DNA of 64,000 nt. Source: Desulfovibrio sp. Its GTDB lineage: Bacteria > Desulfobacterota > Desulfovibrionia > Desulfovibrionales > Desulfovibrionaceae. Where the stretch lies: assembly GCA_016208105.1 (NCBI GenBank), contig JACQYS010000022.1, forward strand, positions 186,001-250,000, in the 5' to 3' direction. The notes beneath the pieces are model-generated. The model did no database searches. It was not told the origin of the DNA and worked only from the letters and a program-made list of their open reading frames with translations. Shown here piece after piece: positions 19,194-27,585 of the stretch (positions are counted from its first letter, which is position 1; every line of letters begins with the position of its first letter). The position numbers and the translations under genes were made by a program.

Positions 19194-20237
19194 CTAAGTT
19201 TGGTAATATCGGTGGAATTTGGGATGGTTTTCCAGCGCCTTGGGGCGATAGCCCAAGCCCGGTGCGTCAAATCGCTGAAAAACACTTCCGTGGAACTGGG
19301 CTTCAGCCGGGATAGCCCTGGGCCCAACCGGGCGGCCGTTCCATTTTCCGTTCACCACCTCGTCATGCTGCTCGCCCAGCGGATCAGGATTCAGATTCAG
19401 TTGGGACGGGATGAACTCCAACCCTAAATCCAGCTGCTCCATTTCCTGGAGCATCCATTCGACGGTCAGGTCCGCCAGGGTCTTGTCGGCATACCCGCCG
19501 CCAATGTCGCTGTGCACCCCGCAAAACCAGAGCTGCTTGATGCCGGTCCGGGCTTGCCAGAGACAGGGCGAATAATCCACCCGGGTTTCATCGATGGCCA
19601 GAGCCTGGCGGCCGAATTCCACCCGTGAACCAAGCGTTGGGCTGGCGAAGTCGAGGTTCTGGTGGTCCTGTTCATTGTCCACCGAGGAGGAGGGGATGCC
19701 AAGCGCGCCCACGGTGTCCCATACGCCAAGAAAGCGGATAGGCTTGTCGCTTGAAAGCGAAGGGGCGTTCGGGTCCAGTGGCCCTTGCCCCAGTTTGTAG
19801 CGCTTCCAGAGTTGCTCGGCAATTTTTCTGGCTCCCCACTTGCGCGTGTCCTCCGGCCGCATGAGGCCAACCGAGGAGATCATCCCCGCCAGGCTGCGGA
19901 CAGTGTAGGCCCCCCGCGAAAAGCCGAAGAGGTGAATCAGGTCGCCTTGTTCGAAAAGCTCTGAGAGGAGCAGAAAGCCATCAAGAACCTTTTTGTGCAC
20001 GCCGATGCCGAAGGCTGCTTCGGCAGGGTCCTTGATGTTCTCGTCGGTCCCCACGCCTTCGAGATAGAGGGCGATCTGGCTGAACCCGGTTCTGTACCGG
20101 TGATGCCCCACCTCGTGCGTCTCTTCGACATTGTTGGCCGGGCCTGCGTCGAAGGCCTCAAACAAGCGGTAGATGTTGGTTTCGCTCGAAGGGTCGTTCC
20201 AGGTGCCGTCAGCGAACAGCAGCAGTGATTTGCTCAT
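19194..20237 (-). CDS. DUF2235 alpha/beta-hydrolase (Tle1-like) protein
   Basis: This 347-residue protein opens with LLLFADGTWND (5-15), the DUF2235 N-terminal signature. It has the nucleophile elbow GFSRGA with Ser107, then GVWDTVGALG (likely Asp) and CGVHSDIGGGYAD (likely His). DUF2235 includes type VI secreted phospholipase Tle1 but also many housekeeping hydrolases. No signal peptide or membrane segment is visible, and no VgrG, immunity gene or T6SS part is nearby, so an effector role is not supported here. GGAGGATAT precedes the ATG. Confidence 0.8.
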   Translation of the reverse strand: MSKSLLLFADGTWNDPSSETNIYRLFEAFDAGPANNVEETHEVGHHRYRTGFSQIALYLEGVGTDENIKDPAEAAFGIGVHKKVLDGFLLLSELFEQGDLIHLFGFSRGAYTVRSLAGMISSVGLMRPEDTRKWGARKIAEQLWKRYKLGQGPLDPNAPSLSSDKPIRFLGVWDTVGALGIPSSSVDNEQDHQNLDFASPTLGSRVEFGRQALAIDETRVDYSPCLWQARTGIKQLWFCGVHSDIGGGYADKTLADLTVEWMLQEMEQLDLGLEFIPSQLNLNPDPLGEQHDEVVNGKWNGRPVGPRAIPAEAQFHGSVFQRFDAPGLGYRPKALENHPKFHRYYQT

Positions 20238-20332
20238 ATATCCTCCGCCAAATTACATAAGGTGAAGGTCAGTCCGTCTTGCCAATGCAAGAACGAGCTG
20301 CGGGAAAAGCGAGGCAGGTATTGAAAAGCCGG

Positions 20333-21742
20333 TCAGGGCAAGGCCTTGAAGGCCAGGGCGGCGGCGTCCAGCACGGGCATGGGCGCCAGGCCAAGGCCAA
20401 GCATGAAGAGCGCCGACAGGGCCACAGCCAGCCACCCCGTTGCCCCCGGGCCAGGCAGTGGCCCGGATGTTTCGCCTGGCTTGGCGTACATCGCTGCCAA
20501 CACCCGCAGGATATAGAACACTGAGACAATGGCCGTGGCGATGCCCAACACGGCCAGCCAGAGGTAGCCCGCGCTCAGGGCGGCCTTGAACACCACCAGC
20601 TTGCTCATGAAGCCCACCGTGGGCGGCAGCCCTCCCAGAGTAAGAAGGCTCAAGGCCAGAACAGCGGCCACGCCCTGGTTGGCGCGCCCCGCCCCGTGCA
20701 GGCTTTCAAGCAGGTCGGCGTCTTCGTCCAACGGCGAGAGAAGCCCCAGGCAGCCGAACACGGCCACGTCCATGATGCCAAGCGCCGCAGCGGCGAACAT
20801 GGCCGGGCCAGGGCCCGCGATGCTCACGGCCAGAAGTGCCAGCACAAGGTACCCCACGTGCGAGACGGACGAGTAGGCCAGCATGCGCTTGGCCCTGGGC
20901 TGGGTGAGCGCGCCCAATGTTCCGCCAAGCATGGAAAGAGCCGCCAGAACCCACAGGGCCGGTTCCAGAGCTTTCCAGGCCGGGGCCTCGGTCATGGCTA
21001 GGCGAAGAAGCGCGGCGAACACGGCCACCTTGGCCCCGCCGGAGAGGAACGCGGCAACCGGCGCGGGCGCGCCCTGGTACACGTCCGGGGTCCACAGATG
21101 CAGGGGGGCCAGGGAGAGCTTGAAGCCAAGCCCGACAAGAATGAACGCCATGCCCAGAAGGGCCGATCCCTGAGAGCCTGCTGCCGTAAGACTCGCGGAT
21201 ATCCCCATTTTTCCCGACGCGGCATAGACAAGGGCGATGCCGAAAAAGACCATGGCGGAAGCCACCGCGCCCAGCACGAAATACTTGATGGCCGCTTCCA
21301 GAGGCTGGTCCTTGTCCCTGCGCGCGGCAATGAGCACGTAGAGCGAGAGAGAGAGGATCTCCAGGGCTATGGCGAACATCACCCAGTCAGTGGATACGGC
21401 CAGCATCACCATGCCCAGCGCGGCTAAAAGCACCAGGGCGTGGAACTCGTCTCGCTCGAACCCCCGGCGCCTTGAGTATTCGCCCGCGAAAAGCTGGCAG
21501 AGAAACGTCAACCCGCACAAAAGCATGGTGAAGAAGCGGGCGTAAGGGCCGGCATCAACCAGGGTCTGTGTTGCATCAGGGACCATGAGCAGGGCGGACA
21601 GGCAGGCCAGGCCAGAGGAGGCCAGGGAAACCGATCTGAACAGCACGCTTTTTTGGGGTGCGAGCGCGCCGCACACGAAGACCAGAAGGGCCCCGGCACA
21701 GAGGATGAGCATGGGGAGATAGCTGGTAAGCAGTGCGTTCAT
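20333..21742 (-). CDS. nuoN: NADH-quinone oxidoreductase-type subunit N
   Basis: This 469-residue antiporter-like membrane subunit is the last gene of the nuo operon. It carries the subunit-N hallmarks: MFAIALEILSLSLYVLIAARR in an early helix (Glu of the proton path), PLHLWTPDVYQGAP (about 224-237), and KRMLAYSSVSHVGYLVLAL (about 297-315). LPPTVGFMSKLVVFKAAL marks the C-terminal half. It starts with AAGGAAACGATA before the ATG, 10 bp after nuoM. It forms one of three proton channels in the membrane arm. No clear terminator was found in the 95 bp after it. Confidence 0.93.
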   Translation of the reverse strand: MNALLTSYLPMLILCAGALLVFVCGALAPQKSVLFRSVSLASSGLACLSALLMVPDATQTLVDAGPYARFFTMLLCGLTFLCQLFAGEYSRRRGFERDEFHALVLLAALGMVMLAVSTDWVMFAIALEILSLSLYVLIAARRDKDQPLEAAIKYFVLGAVASAMVFFGIALVYAASGKMGISASLTAAGSQGSALLGMAFILVGLGFKLSLAPLHLWTPDVYQGAPAPVAAFLSGGAKVAVFAALLRLAMTEAPAWKALEPALWVLAALSMLGGTLGALTQPRAKRMLAYSSVSHVGYLVLALLAVSIAGPGPAMFAAAALGIMDVAVFGCLGLLSPLDEDADLLESLHGAGRANQGVAAVLALSLLTLGGLPPTVGFMSKLVVFKAALSAGYLWLAVLGIATAIVSVFYILRVLAAMYAKPGETSGPLPGPGATGWLAVALSALFMLGLGLAPMPVLDAAALAFKALP

Positions 21743-21752
21743 TATCGTTTCC

Positions 21753-23198
21753 TTACACCAGCAGGGCCCTAAGTGGCAGCTTGATCAGTTCGAGCACCGC
21801 CCACGGCGCCACGCCCAGAAACACCACGCATGCCGCCAGAGGCGCCAGGATAAGTGCTTCACGCGTGGTGATGTCCTGGTAGACGCTGCCGGTGGCGCTT
21901 TGGCCAAACAGAACGCTCTGGAGAAGCCGCAACACGTAGGCCAGGGTCAACACCAACCCTCCGAAGGCCAGGGATGCCGCCAGGGGGGCAGTTTTGTACG
22001 AACCCAGTAATATGAGCATCTCGCTTGCGAAGTTGCCAAGTCCGGGCAGTCCGGCCGAGGCCATGGCGAAAAGCAGGAAAAAACCGCTGAAGGTGGGCAT
22101 GGTTTTCCAAAGCCCCCCGAATTTTGCCATTTCGCGGGTTCCGGCCCTCTCCCCTAGCATGCCCACCATAACGAACAGCGCGCCCGTGGTCAGGGCGTGG
22201 TTCACCATGAGAAGCACCGAGCCTTCAAGCGTGGCTGTTTTCCACACGGCCAGGCCAAGCACCACCAGGCCCATGTGCCCCACGGATGAATAGGCCACCA
22301 GGCGCTTGGCATCGGTCTGGGCGAAGGCCACCCAGGACGCGTAGACCAGCCCGCCAGCGCCCAGGGCCGCCAGTATCCACCAGTATTCGGCCGAGGCCTG
22401 GGGGAACAGCGGGATGGCCCAGCGGGCCAGGGCGTAGGAGCCGGTTTTCAGGAGCACTCCGGCCAGGAGCAGGCTGCCCGCCGTGGGGGCCTGGGTGTGG
22501 GCGTCGGGAAGCCAGGTGTGGAAGGGGACGATGGGGGTTTTTATGGCAAAGGCCAGAAGGAAAGCCGCCAGCAGCCAGGCCTGTGCCCCCGGTGCCACGG
22601 GCGATGCCAGGAGCGCGTCAAGGGCGAAGGTGTAGGTGCCGGTCAAGGCGCCGTGGGCCAGATAGAGCCAGATGGCCGCCAGCAGCATGAAAAGTCCGCC
22701 CGCTATGGAGAAGAGGAAGAACTTGAAGGCCGCGCGGCGTTTGTCCTCATGGCCCCAGATGCCTATGATGAAGAACATTGGGACCAGCTGGGCCTCCCAG
22801 AAAATAAGAAACAGAAGCAGGTCCCGGGCCAGGAACACGCCCAGGGCAGTGGTGGACACGCCGAACACCAGGGCGTGGTAGGCGCCGACCTTCTCATTGA
22901 TCTCCTTCCAGGAAACCAGCACGGCGATGACGGTCAGGAAGGAGGTCATCAGGGCCAGAATGCCGCTTAAGCCGTCCATCTCCAGGGTGTAACGGGCCCC
23001 AAGTCCCGCGATCCAGGTGAAGTCTTCGCGCAGAGGCAGGGGCAGGCTCATGGCCCAGGCCGTGAGGACAAGATGAACAAGCGCGGCGGCCAGGCTGAAT
23101 TTTCGGCAGGCTTCGGGACGCTTGCCAAGGAGCAAGGCACCCACGGCGAAGGCCAGGGGCAGAAAGGTTATGGCCGTGAGCAGGAGGCAGACGTTCAT
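21753..23198 (-). CDS. nuoM: NADH-quinone oxidoreductase-type subunit M
   Basis: This 481-residue polytopic protein has the subunit-M hallmarks LFLIFWEAQLVPMFFIIGIWG (Glu in helix 5) and PFHTWLPDAHTQAPTAGS, plus a Lys helix GVLLKTGSYALAR and KRLVAYSSVGHMGLVVLG. It pumps protons as part of the complex I membrane arm. AAGGAG lies before ATG 23198. It is 34 bp after nuoL and 10 bp before nuoN. Nothing in its sequence departs from the family. Confidence 0.94.
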   Translation of the reverse strand: MNVCLLLTAITFLPLAFAVGALLLGKRPEACRKFSLAAALVHLVLTAWAMSLPLPLREDFTWIAGLGARYTLEMDGLSGILALMTSFLTVIAVLVSWKEINEKVGAYHALVFGVSTTALGVFLARDLLLFLIFWEAQLVPMFFIIGIWGHEDKRRAAFKFFLFSIAGGLFMLLAAIWLYLAHGALTGTYTFALDALLASPVAPGAQAWLLAAFLLAFAIKTPIVPFHTWLPDAHTQAPTAGSLLLAGVLLKTGSYALARWAIPLFPQASAEYWWILAALGAGGLVYASWVAFAQTDAKRLVAYSSVGHMGLVVLGLAVWKTATLEGSVLLMVNHALTTGALFVMVGMLGERAGTREMAKFGGLWKTMPTFSGFFLLFAMASAGLPGLGNFASEMLILLGSYKTAPLAASLAFGGLVLTLAYVLRLLQSVLFGQSATGSVYQDITTREALILAPLAACVVFLGVAPWAVLELIKLPLRALLV

Positions 23199-23232
23199 GC
23201 GTTCACTCTCCTTGTCGCGGACAGACGGGCGC

Positions 23233-25131
23233 TCATCTGATCCCTCCGGCCAACACGGCCAGCAGCAGGGCCAGGCCGGTTACCAGCATGGTCAGGTACA
23301 GGGTCACCTTACCAGTGGCCCAGGGCCTGACCGCGTCCGAGGCCCAGGCGAAAAGCCTGCCAGATCCCATGACAGCGCCGTCCACCACGCCTTGGTCCAC
23401 CCCCTTCCAGATGACGGTGCTGAGCGCTTGGTAGGGCTTGACGAACACGGCACGGTACAGGGCGTCCAGGCCGAGACCTCCCCTGAACACACCGAGCGGG
23501 CCGTCCTCGCGGGCGATCAGGGCCTGGGCCCCAGGCCTGCGGGCGGGCGAGTAGAGCAGCCAGGCCAGGCCAAGTCCCAGGAGCCCGGCGCCAAGATCGA
23601 TGAGTTCCGCGGTGGAACCGTGGGAACTGTGCGCCTCGTGCACCTGGGGCGCTGCCCCGGGCACGGACGCGAGGACGTGCTCCAGCCAGCCCCCCCCGGC
23701 CCAGTTGCCGGGAAGATTGATCACCCCGGCCACCAGGGCCAACACGGCCAGGGGCCAGAGAACCCGAGCCATGCCCGTGGGCAGCACGGCGGGCTTGTGG
23801 GTGAAGGGTTTGGCCGGTTCGCCCGTGAAGGCCAAAAATACCAGACGGAAGGTGTAGAAGGAGGTGATCACCGCTCCGGCAGCCGCCAAAACGAACAGGG
23901 CCTGATAGATTGGGCTTGGCTGTCCGAGCACGGATTCCAGCACCCGGCCCTTGCTGAAGAACCCGGCCGTGGGCGGAAGCGATGCCAGGTCCAAAGCGCC
24001 GATAAGAAACAGCCAGAAGATTTCCGGGCGGGCCTTGCGCAGAAAGCCACCCATATTGAGTACGTCCTGCTCCTCGTGCAGCACCTGGATCACGCATCCG
24101 GCGGCCAGGAAGAGCAGGGACTTGAAAAAAGCGTGGCAGAGCAGGTGAAACATGGAGCCGGTGATGTCGCCGGCGCCCAGGGCCAGGAGCATGTACCCCA
24201 CCTGGCTTATGGTGGACCAGGCCAGAATGCGCTTGATGTCCCGCTGGCTCATGGCGGCCAGGCAACCCCAGAAGGCGGTGAGCCCTCCCACGCAGGCCAC
24301 GGTCAGCATGACGTCCGGGGAAATGGCCAGAAGCGGGAACAGGCGCATGAGCAGGTACACCCCGGCCGTGACCATGGTGGCCGCGTGGATGAGCGCCGAG
24401 ACCGGTGTGGGACCGGCCATGGCGTCCGGCAGCCAGACCAGAAGCGGCAGCTGGGCGGACTTGCCCGTGGCCGCGAACAGGAACAAAAGCCCCAGGGCCA
24501 GGGCCGCGCGCGTAGACAGGGTGATGACCCGCTCGTCGATCACGCTTATGGAAAGCGTTCCCATGTTCGTGACCAGCACGGCCATGGCGGCCACGAAGGC
24601 CACGTCCCCTATGCGCGTCAGTATGAAGGCCTTCTGCCCGGCTACCCCCCGGAAACTCTCCTGGTACCAGTGGCCGATGAGGGCGTAGGAGCAAAAGCCC
24701 ACTCCCTCCCAGCCCAGGAACAAAAAGAGCAGGTTGTCCGCCAGCACGATCACCAGCATGCTGAACACGAACAGGTTCAGATAGCAGAAGTAGCGGACAT
24801 AGCCCTCCTCGCCGCGCATGTACCAGACGGAATGCACGTGGATGATGAACGACACGAAGGTGACCATCACGGCCATGATAAGAGACAGCGGGTCGATGAG
24901 CACGTCGATGGATGCCGTAACCGGCCCGGCCGAGAACCACGGGGCCAGGGTGAGCACCTCGCGCCCGCCGGGGAAGGTGAACCATGCGGTGACGGCCGCG
25001 ATGCAGGAGGCCAGAATGGCGGAGCAGGCCAGGACCTCGCAGGTCCGCCTGGGGAGGTTTCTGCCAGTGATGATGAGGATCAGGCCGCCAATGAGCGGGG
25101 GGGCGAGGGTGAGAAAGGCGAGCGTCTTCAC
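23233..25131 (-). CDS. nuoL: NADH-quinone oxidoreductase-type subunit L
   Basis: This 632-residue protein reads MKTLAFLTLAPPLIGG with a GTG start (25131) behind AAAGG, 4 bp after the nuoK stop. LFLFLGWEGVGFCSYALIG, LLVWLPDAMAGPTPVSALIHAATMVTAGVYL and KRILAWSTISQVGYMLLALG are the L-subunit markers. The C-terminal part has extra helices and should include the long lateral helix. It is the distal proton-pumping subunit. Length is normal for NuoL. Confidence 0.94.
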   Translation of the reverse strand: MKTLAFLTLAPPLIGGLILIITGRNLPRRTCEVLACSAILASCIAAVTAWFTFPGGREVLTLAPWFSAGPVTASIDVLIDPLSLIMAVMVTFVSFIIHVHSVWYMRGEEGYVRYFCYLNLFVFSMLVIVLADNLLFLFLGWEGVGFCSYALIGHWYQESFRGVAGQKAFILTRIGDVAFVAAMAVLVTNMGTLSISVIDERVITLSTRAALALGLLFLFAATGKSAQLPLLVWLPDAMAGPTPVSALIHAATMVTAGVYLLMRLFPLLAISPDVMLTVACVGGLTAFWGCLAAMSQRDIKRILAWSTISQVGYMLLALGAGDITGSMFHLLCHAFFKSLLFLAAGCVIQVLHEEQDVLNMGGFLRKARPEIFWLFLIGALDLASLPPTAGFFSKGRVLESVLGQPSPIYQALFVLAAAGAVITSFYTFRLVFLAFTGEPAKPFTHKPAVLPTGMARVLWPLAVLALVAGVINLPGNWAGGGWLEHVLASVPGAAPQVHEAHSSHGSTAELIDLGAGLLGLGLAWLLYSPARRPGAQALIAREDGPLGVFRGGLGLDALYRAVFVKPYQALSTVIWKGVDQGVVDGAVMGSGRLFAWASDAVRPWATGKVTLYLTMLVTGLALLLAVLAGGIR

Positions 25132-25135
25132 GTTA

Positions 25136-25441
25136 TCAACCTTTCATGCTGGAGTAGCTGCCAGAATCCAGCGTGCCGATTCGTTTGCGGGCATGGACGA
25201 AAAGCGCCAGGCCCACCGAGGCCTCGGCCGCGGTGAGCGCCATGAGAAAGAGGGTGAAGGCCTGGCCCTCCATGGCCTGCCAGTGGAGCGACGCACCCAC
25301 CAGGGCCACGGAGCAGGCGTTGAGCATCACCTCGACGCCAAGGAGGATCATGATCAGGTTGCGCCTGGCCAGGGCGCAGAAGGCACCCATGGCAAAGAGG
25401 ATGAGCGCCAGGGCCAGAACGTGGTCAAGCGGCGCGATCAC
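25136..25441 (-). CDS. nuoK: NADH-quinone oxidoreductase-type subunit K
   Basis: This 101-residue, three-helix protein has the Glu-bearing helices RRNLIMILLGVEVMLNACSVAL and LTAAEASVGLALFVHARKR, typical of NuoK. The start is GTG 25441, which overlaps the nuoJ TGA as GTGA and has GAGGAG upstream inside nuoJ. This gives the standard length; a longer open frame upstream is the shadow of nuoJ. It couples quinone-site chemistry to the pumping subunits. Confidence 0.93.
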   Translation of the reverse strand: MIAPLDHVLALALILFAMGAFCALARRNLIMILLGVEVMLNACSVALVGASLHWQAMEGQAFTLFLMALTAAEASVGLALFVHARKRIGTLDSGSYSSMKG

Positions 25442-25962
25442 GGTTTGGTCTCCTCGCCAGGCTGTTTGGACTTGAAGTCGCGCACCAAAAACATGGCCCC
25501 GGCCAGGGCCACGAAAAAGAGCACCGAGATGGCCTCCACCGCCGGCCAGTAGTTCTGGTACACGTAATGGCCCAGTTCGCGAGCGGTGGCCTTGGCCATG
25601 GCCATGGGAGCGGTCTCGTGCGGCGGCGACCAGATGAGAACCAGCCCGGCGGCAGCGGCCACGGCACCGAGCACACCAGGCCCGATCCAGCTCATGACGC
25701 CCCAGTCCCTGGGCTTGGGCTCCTCGCGCCCAAGAAGCATGATGATGAAAAGAAACAGCACCATGACTGCTCCGGCCGGAATCATGATCTGCAACACAGC
25801 GGGCAGCGGCGCGCCGAAGAGGCCAAAGAGCACCGCCGTGGCGAAAAAGGACACCACCAGATAGATGACGGCATGCACGGGCTGCTTCCTGGTAACGGCC
25901 AGGCCCGTGGCCAGGGCGATCACCCCGGCCAGGGCGTAGAATATTGTCTGGGGAACGTTCAT
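25438..25962 (-). CDS. nuoJ: NADH-quinone oxidoreductase-type subunit J
   Basis: This 174-residue protein has five predicted helices. ATAVLFGLFGAPLPAVLQIMIPAGAVMVLFLFIIMLL (about 41-77) is the conserved J region that includes the pi-bulge helix. The soluble C-terminus ends VRDFKSKQPGEETKP. The ATG (25962) is preceded by GAGGGGAGAAGCCGC and overlaps the stop of a possible 21-codon leader frame. The stop overlaps nuoK. It lies in the quinone-proximal membrane arm. Confidence 0.92.
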   Translation of the reverse strand: MNVPQTIFYALAGVIALATGLAVTRKQPVHAVIYLVVSFFATAVLFGLFGAPLPAVLQIMIPAGAVMVLFLFIIMLLGREEPKPRDWGVMSWIGPGVLGAVAAAAGLVLIWSPPHETAPMAMAKATARELGHYVYQNYWPAVEAISVLFFVALAGAMFLVRDFKSKQPGEETKP

Positions 25963-26024
25963 GCGGCTTCTCCCCTCGCGTGTGCTTTACGGCCATTCAT
26001 GCAGCGTATCATGTTCTGTCCCAT
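25959..26024 (-). CDS. Possible 21-residue leader peptide between nuoI and nuoJ
   Basis: The nuoI-nuoJ gap is longer than the other gaps in the operon (71 bp) and contains a tiny frame (MGQNMIRCMNGRKAHARGEAA). It starts with ATG 26024 behind TAAGGAAACCTC and ends in an ATGA overlap with the nuoJ start. This could couple nuoJ translation to upstream translation. It may equally be chance, as the peptide has no known relative that I recognise. Confidence 0.25.
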   Translation of the reverse strand: MGQNMIRCMNGRKAHARGEAA

Positions 26025-26033
26025 GAGGTTTCC

Positions 26034-26588
26034 TTAGGGGAAGTTGGTCTTGGGGTTCGCCGCAGGATGTTCGTTGTCATGGGTTCCTGGCTCGCGGCCC
26101 ACGGCCACGCCGGCATGCTTGTAGAAGTCGTAGTCCGGGTCCTTGCCTCCATGGTCCACCAGAAGCTGGTGTTTCTCGTAGATAAGCTTCAGCGGGTCGT
26201 CTTCGCTCATCTCGAAGTCGGGAGTAAGCTGGATGGCCAGGGTGGGGCAGGCTTCCTCGCACAGGCCGCAGAAAATGCAGCGCCCGAAATTGATCCTGAA
26301 CCACTCGGCGTAACGGCGTCCGTCCTGGCGAACGGCGGACTGCATGGAAATGCAGCTCACCGGGCAGGCGGCGGAGCAGAGCTGGCAGGCCACGCAGCGC
26401 TCCTCCTTGTCGGGGCTGCGGGTAAGCACGATGCGCCCCCTGGCCCTGGGGGGAAGCTCGCGCTTGTACTCCGGGTACTGCTCCGTAATGGGCTTTCGGA
26501 ACAGGTGCTTGAGCGTCACCCAGAAGGGTTCCATCAGGCCGGTGGTGCCCTGGACCATGTTTTTTAAAAAGCCGTTTCGTTCGTCCAT
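26034..26588 (-). CDS. nuoI: NADH-quinone oxidoreductase-type subunit I (2x[4Fe-4S])
   Basis: The protein has two clusters, CVACQLCSAACPVSC and CIFCGLCEEACP, the N6a/N6b sites of complex I subunit I. It is about 184 residues from ATG 26588 (MDERNGFLKN). A TTG 15 bp upstream is also open but lies inside nuoH and has no better ribosome site. It hands electrons from the NuoG side to cluster N2 in the NuoB domain. It lies 4 bp after nuoH. The C-terminal tail (GREPGTHDNEHPAANPKTNFP) is longer than the minimal family. Confidence 0.92.
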   Translation of the reverse strand: MDERNGFLKNMVQGTTGLMEPFWVTLKHLFRKPITEQYPEYKRELPPRARGRIVLTRSPDKEERCVACQLCSAACPVSCISMQSAVRQDGRRYAEWFRINFGRCIFCGLCEEACPTLAIQLTPDFEMSEDDPLKLIYEKHQLLVDHGGKDPDYDFYKHAGVAVGREPGTHDNEHPAANPKTNFP

Positions 26589-26592
26589 GGCT

Positions 26593-27585
26593 CTATCCCG
26601 CAAGGAGCATCACCGCTCCGGTGGCCAGAATGTTCACAAGGGCCAGGGGGGCCAGCCACACCCAGCACAGGCGCATGAGCTGGTCAGGCCGCAGCCTGGG
26701 AAGGGTGGCCCGAATCCAGATGAGCAGGATGGGCATGATGGAGGTCTTAATGAGCATCCACACTATGGGCGGCAGCACGGGCCCGCTCCAGCCGCCCATG
26801 AAGAACACGGCGGCCAAAGCGCCCAGAAAGATCATGTTCACGTACTCGCCCAAGAAGAACAGGGCGAAGCGCATGCCGCTGTATTCCATGTGGTAGCCGG
26901 CCTGGAGCTCGTTCTCGGCCTCGGCCAGGTCGAACGGGGTCCTTTTTATCTCGGCCAGGGCGCTTACAAAAAACAGAATGAAGGCCACAGGCTGATACAC
27001 GATGAAAGGCATGCTCGCCTGGGCGTTCACTATGTCCACAAGGCTCATGGATTTGGCCATCATCACCACGGGCACCAGGGTAAGCCCCAGGGGAAGCTCG
27101 TAGCTGATCATCTGGCCAACGCCGCGCACCGCGCCCAAGAGGCTGTACTTGCTGTTGGAGGCCCAGCCGCCGAGCGCCAGGGAATAAACCCCGACAGAAG
27201 ACAGGGCCAGAACGAACAGCACGCCCACGTCCAGGTCGGAGATGACCATGGGCACCTTCTGGCCCATGATGGTAAGCTCGGTGCCGAAGGGGACCACGGC
27301 AAAGGCCAGGAGCGTGGTCATGGGCAGCACGGCCGGGATGATGAAGAAGAGGAATTTGTCCGCACCGGCAGGGACCAGATCCTCCTTGAGGAGCATCTTG
27401 GCGCCGTCTGCCAGGGGCTGCAGAAGCCCGAAGGGCCCCACCCGGTTTGGCCCGTAGCGCAGCTGGAAGCGCCCCAGGAGCTTTCGTTCCACAAGCACCA
27501 GATAGGCGGCTCCGGCCATGACCACGGCCAGCACCAGCACAAGCTTGACCAGAAGAACGGCGAATCCGGCGAGCCACAGGGTCAT
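26593..27585 (-). CDS. nuoH: NADH-quinone oxidoreductase-type subunit H
   Basis: This 330-residue protein starts at ATG 27585, overlapping the nuoG TGA (ATGA). Key segments are ERKLLGRFQLRYGPNRVGPFG with PLADGAKMLLKED (about 33-70), a quinone-chamber loop. SALAEIKRTPFDLAEAENEL follows and is the conserved E-channel region. About eight helices are predicted. It anchors the peripheral arm and forms the quinone entry. An open frame continues upstream of the ATG but is a shadow inside nuoG. Confidence 0.94.
   Translation of the reverse strand: MTLWLAGFAVLLVKLVLVLAVVMAGAAYLVLVERKLLGRFQLRYGPNRVGPFGLLQPLADGAKMLLKEDLVPAGADKFLFFIIPAVLPMTTLLAFAVVPFGTELTIMGQKVPMVISDLDVGVLFVLALSSVGVYSLALGGWASNSKYSLLGAVRGVGQMISYELPLGLTLVPVVMMAKSMSLVDIVNAQASMPFIVYQPVAFILFFVSALAEIKRTPFDLAEAENELQAGYHMEYSGMRFALFFLGEYVNMIFLGALAAVFFMGGWSGPVLPPIVWMLIKTSIMPILLIWIRATLPRLRPDQLMRLCWVWLAPLALVNILATGAVMLLAG

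Noticed and set aside
19194-20237. Type VI lipase effector
   Set aside because: Only the DUF2235 fold supports it; no VgrG, PAAR, immunity or T6SS gene lies near.
23122-25236. 704-codon plus-strand open frame opposite nuoL
   Set aside because: Composition (Gly, His, Gln, Arg) is the antisense of a high-GC membrane protein; nuoL on the other strand is certain.
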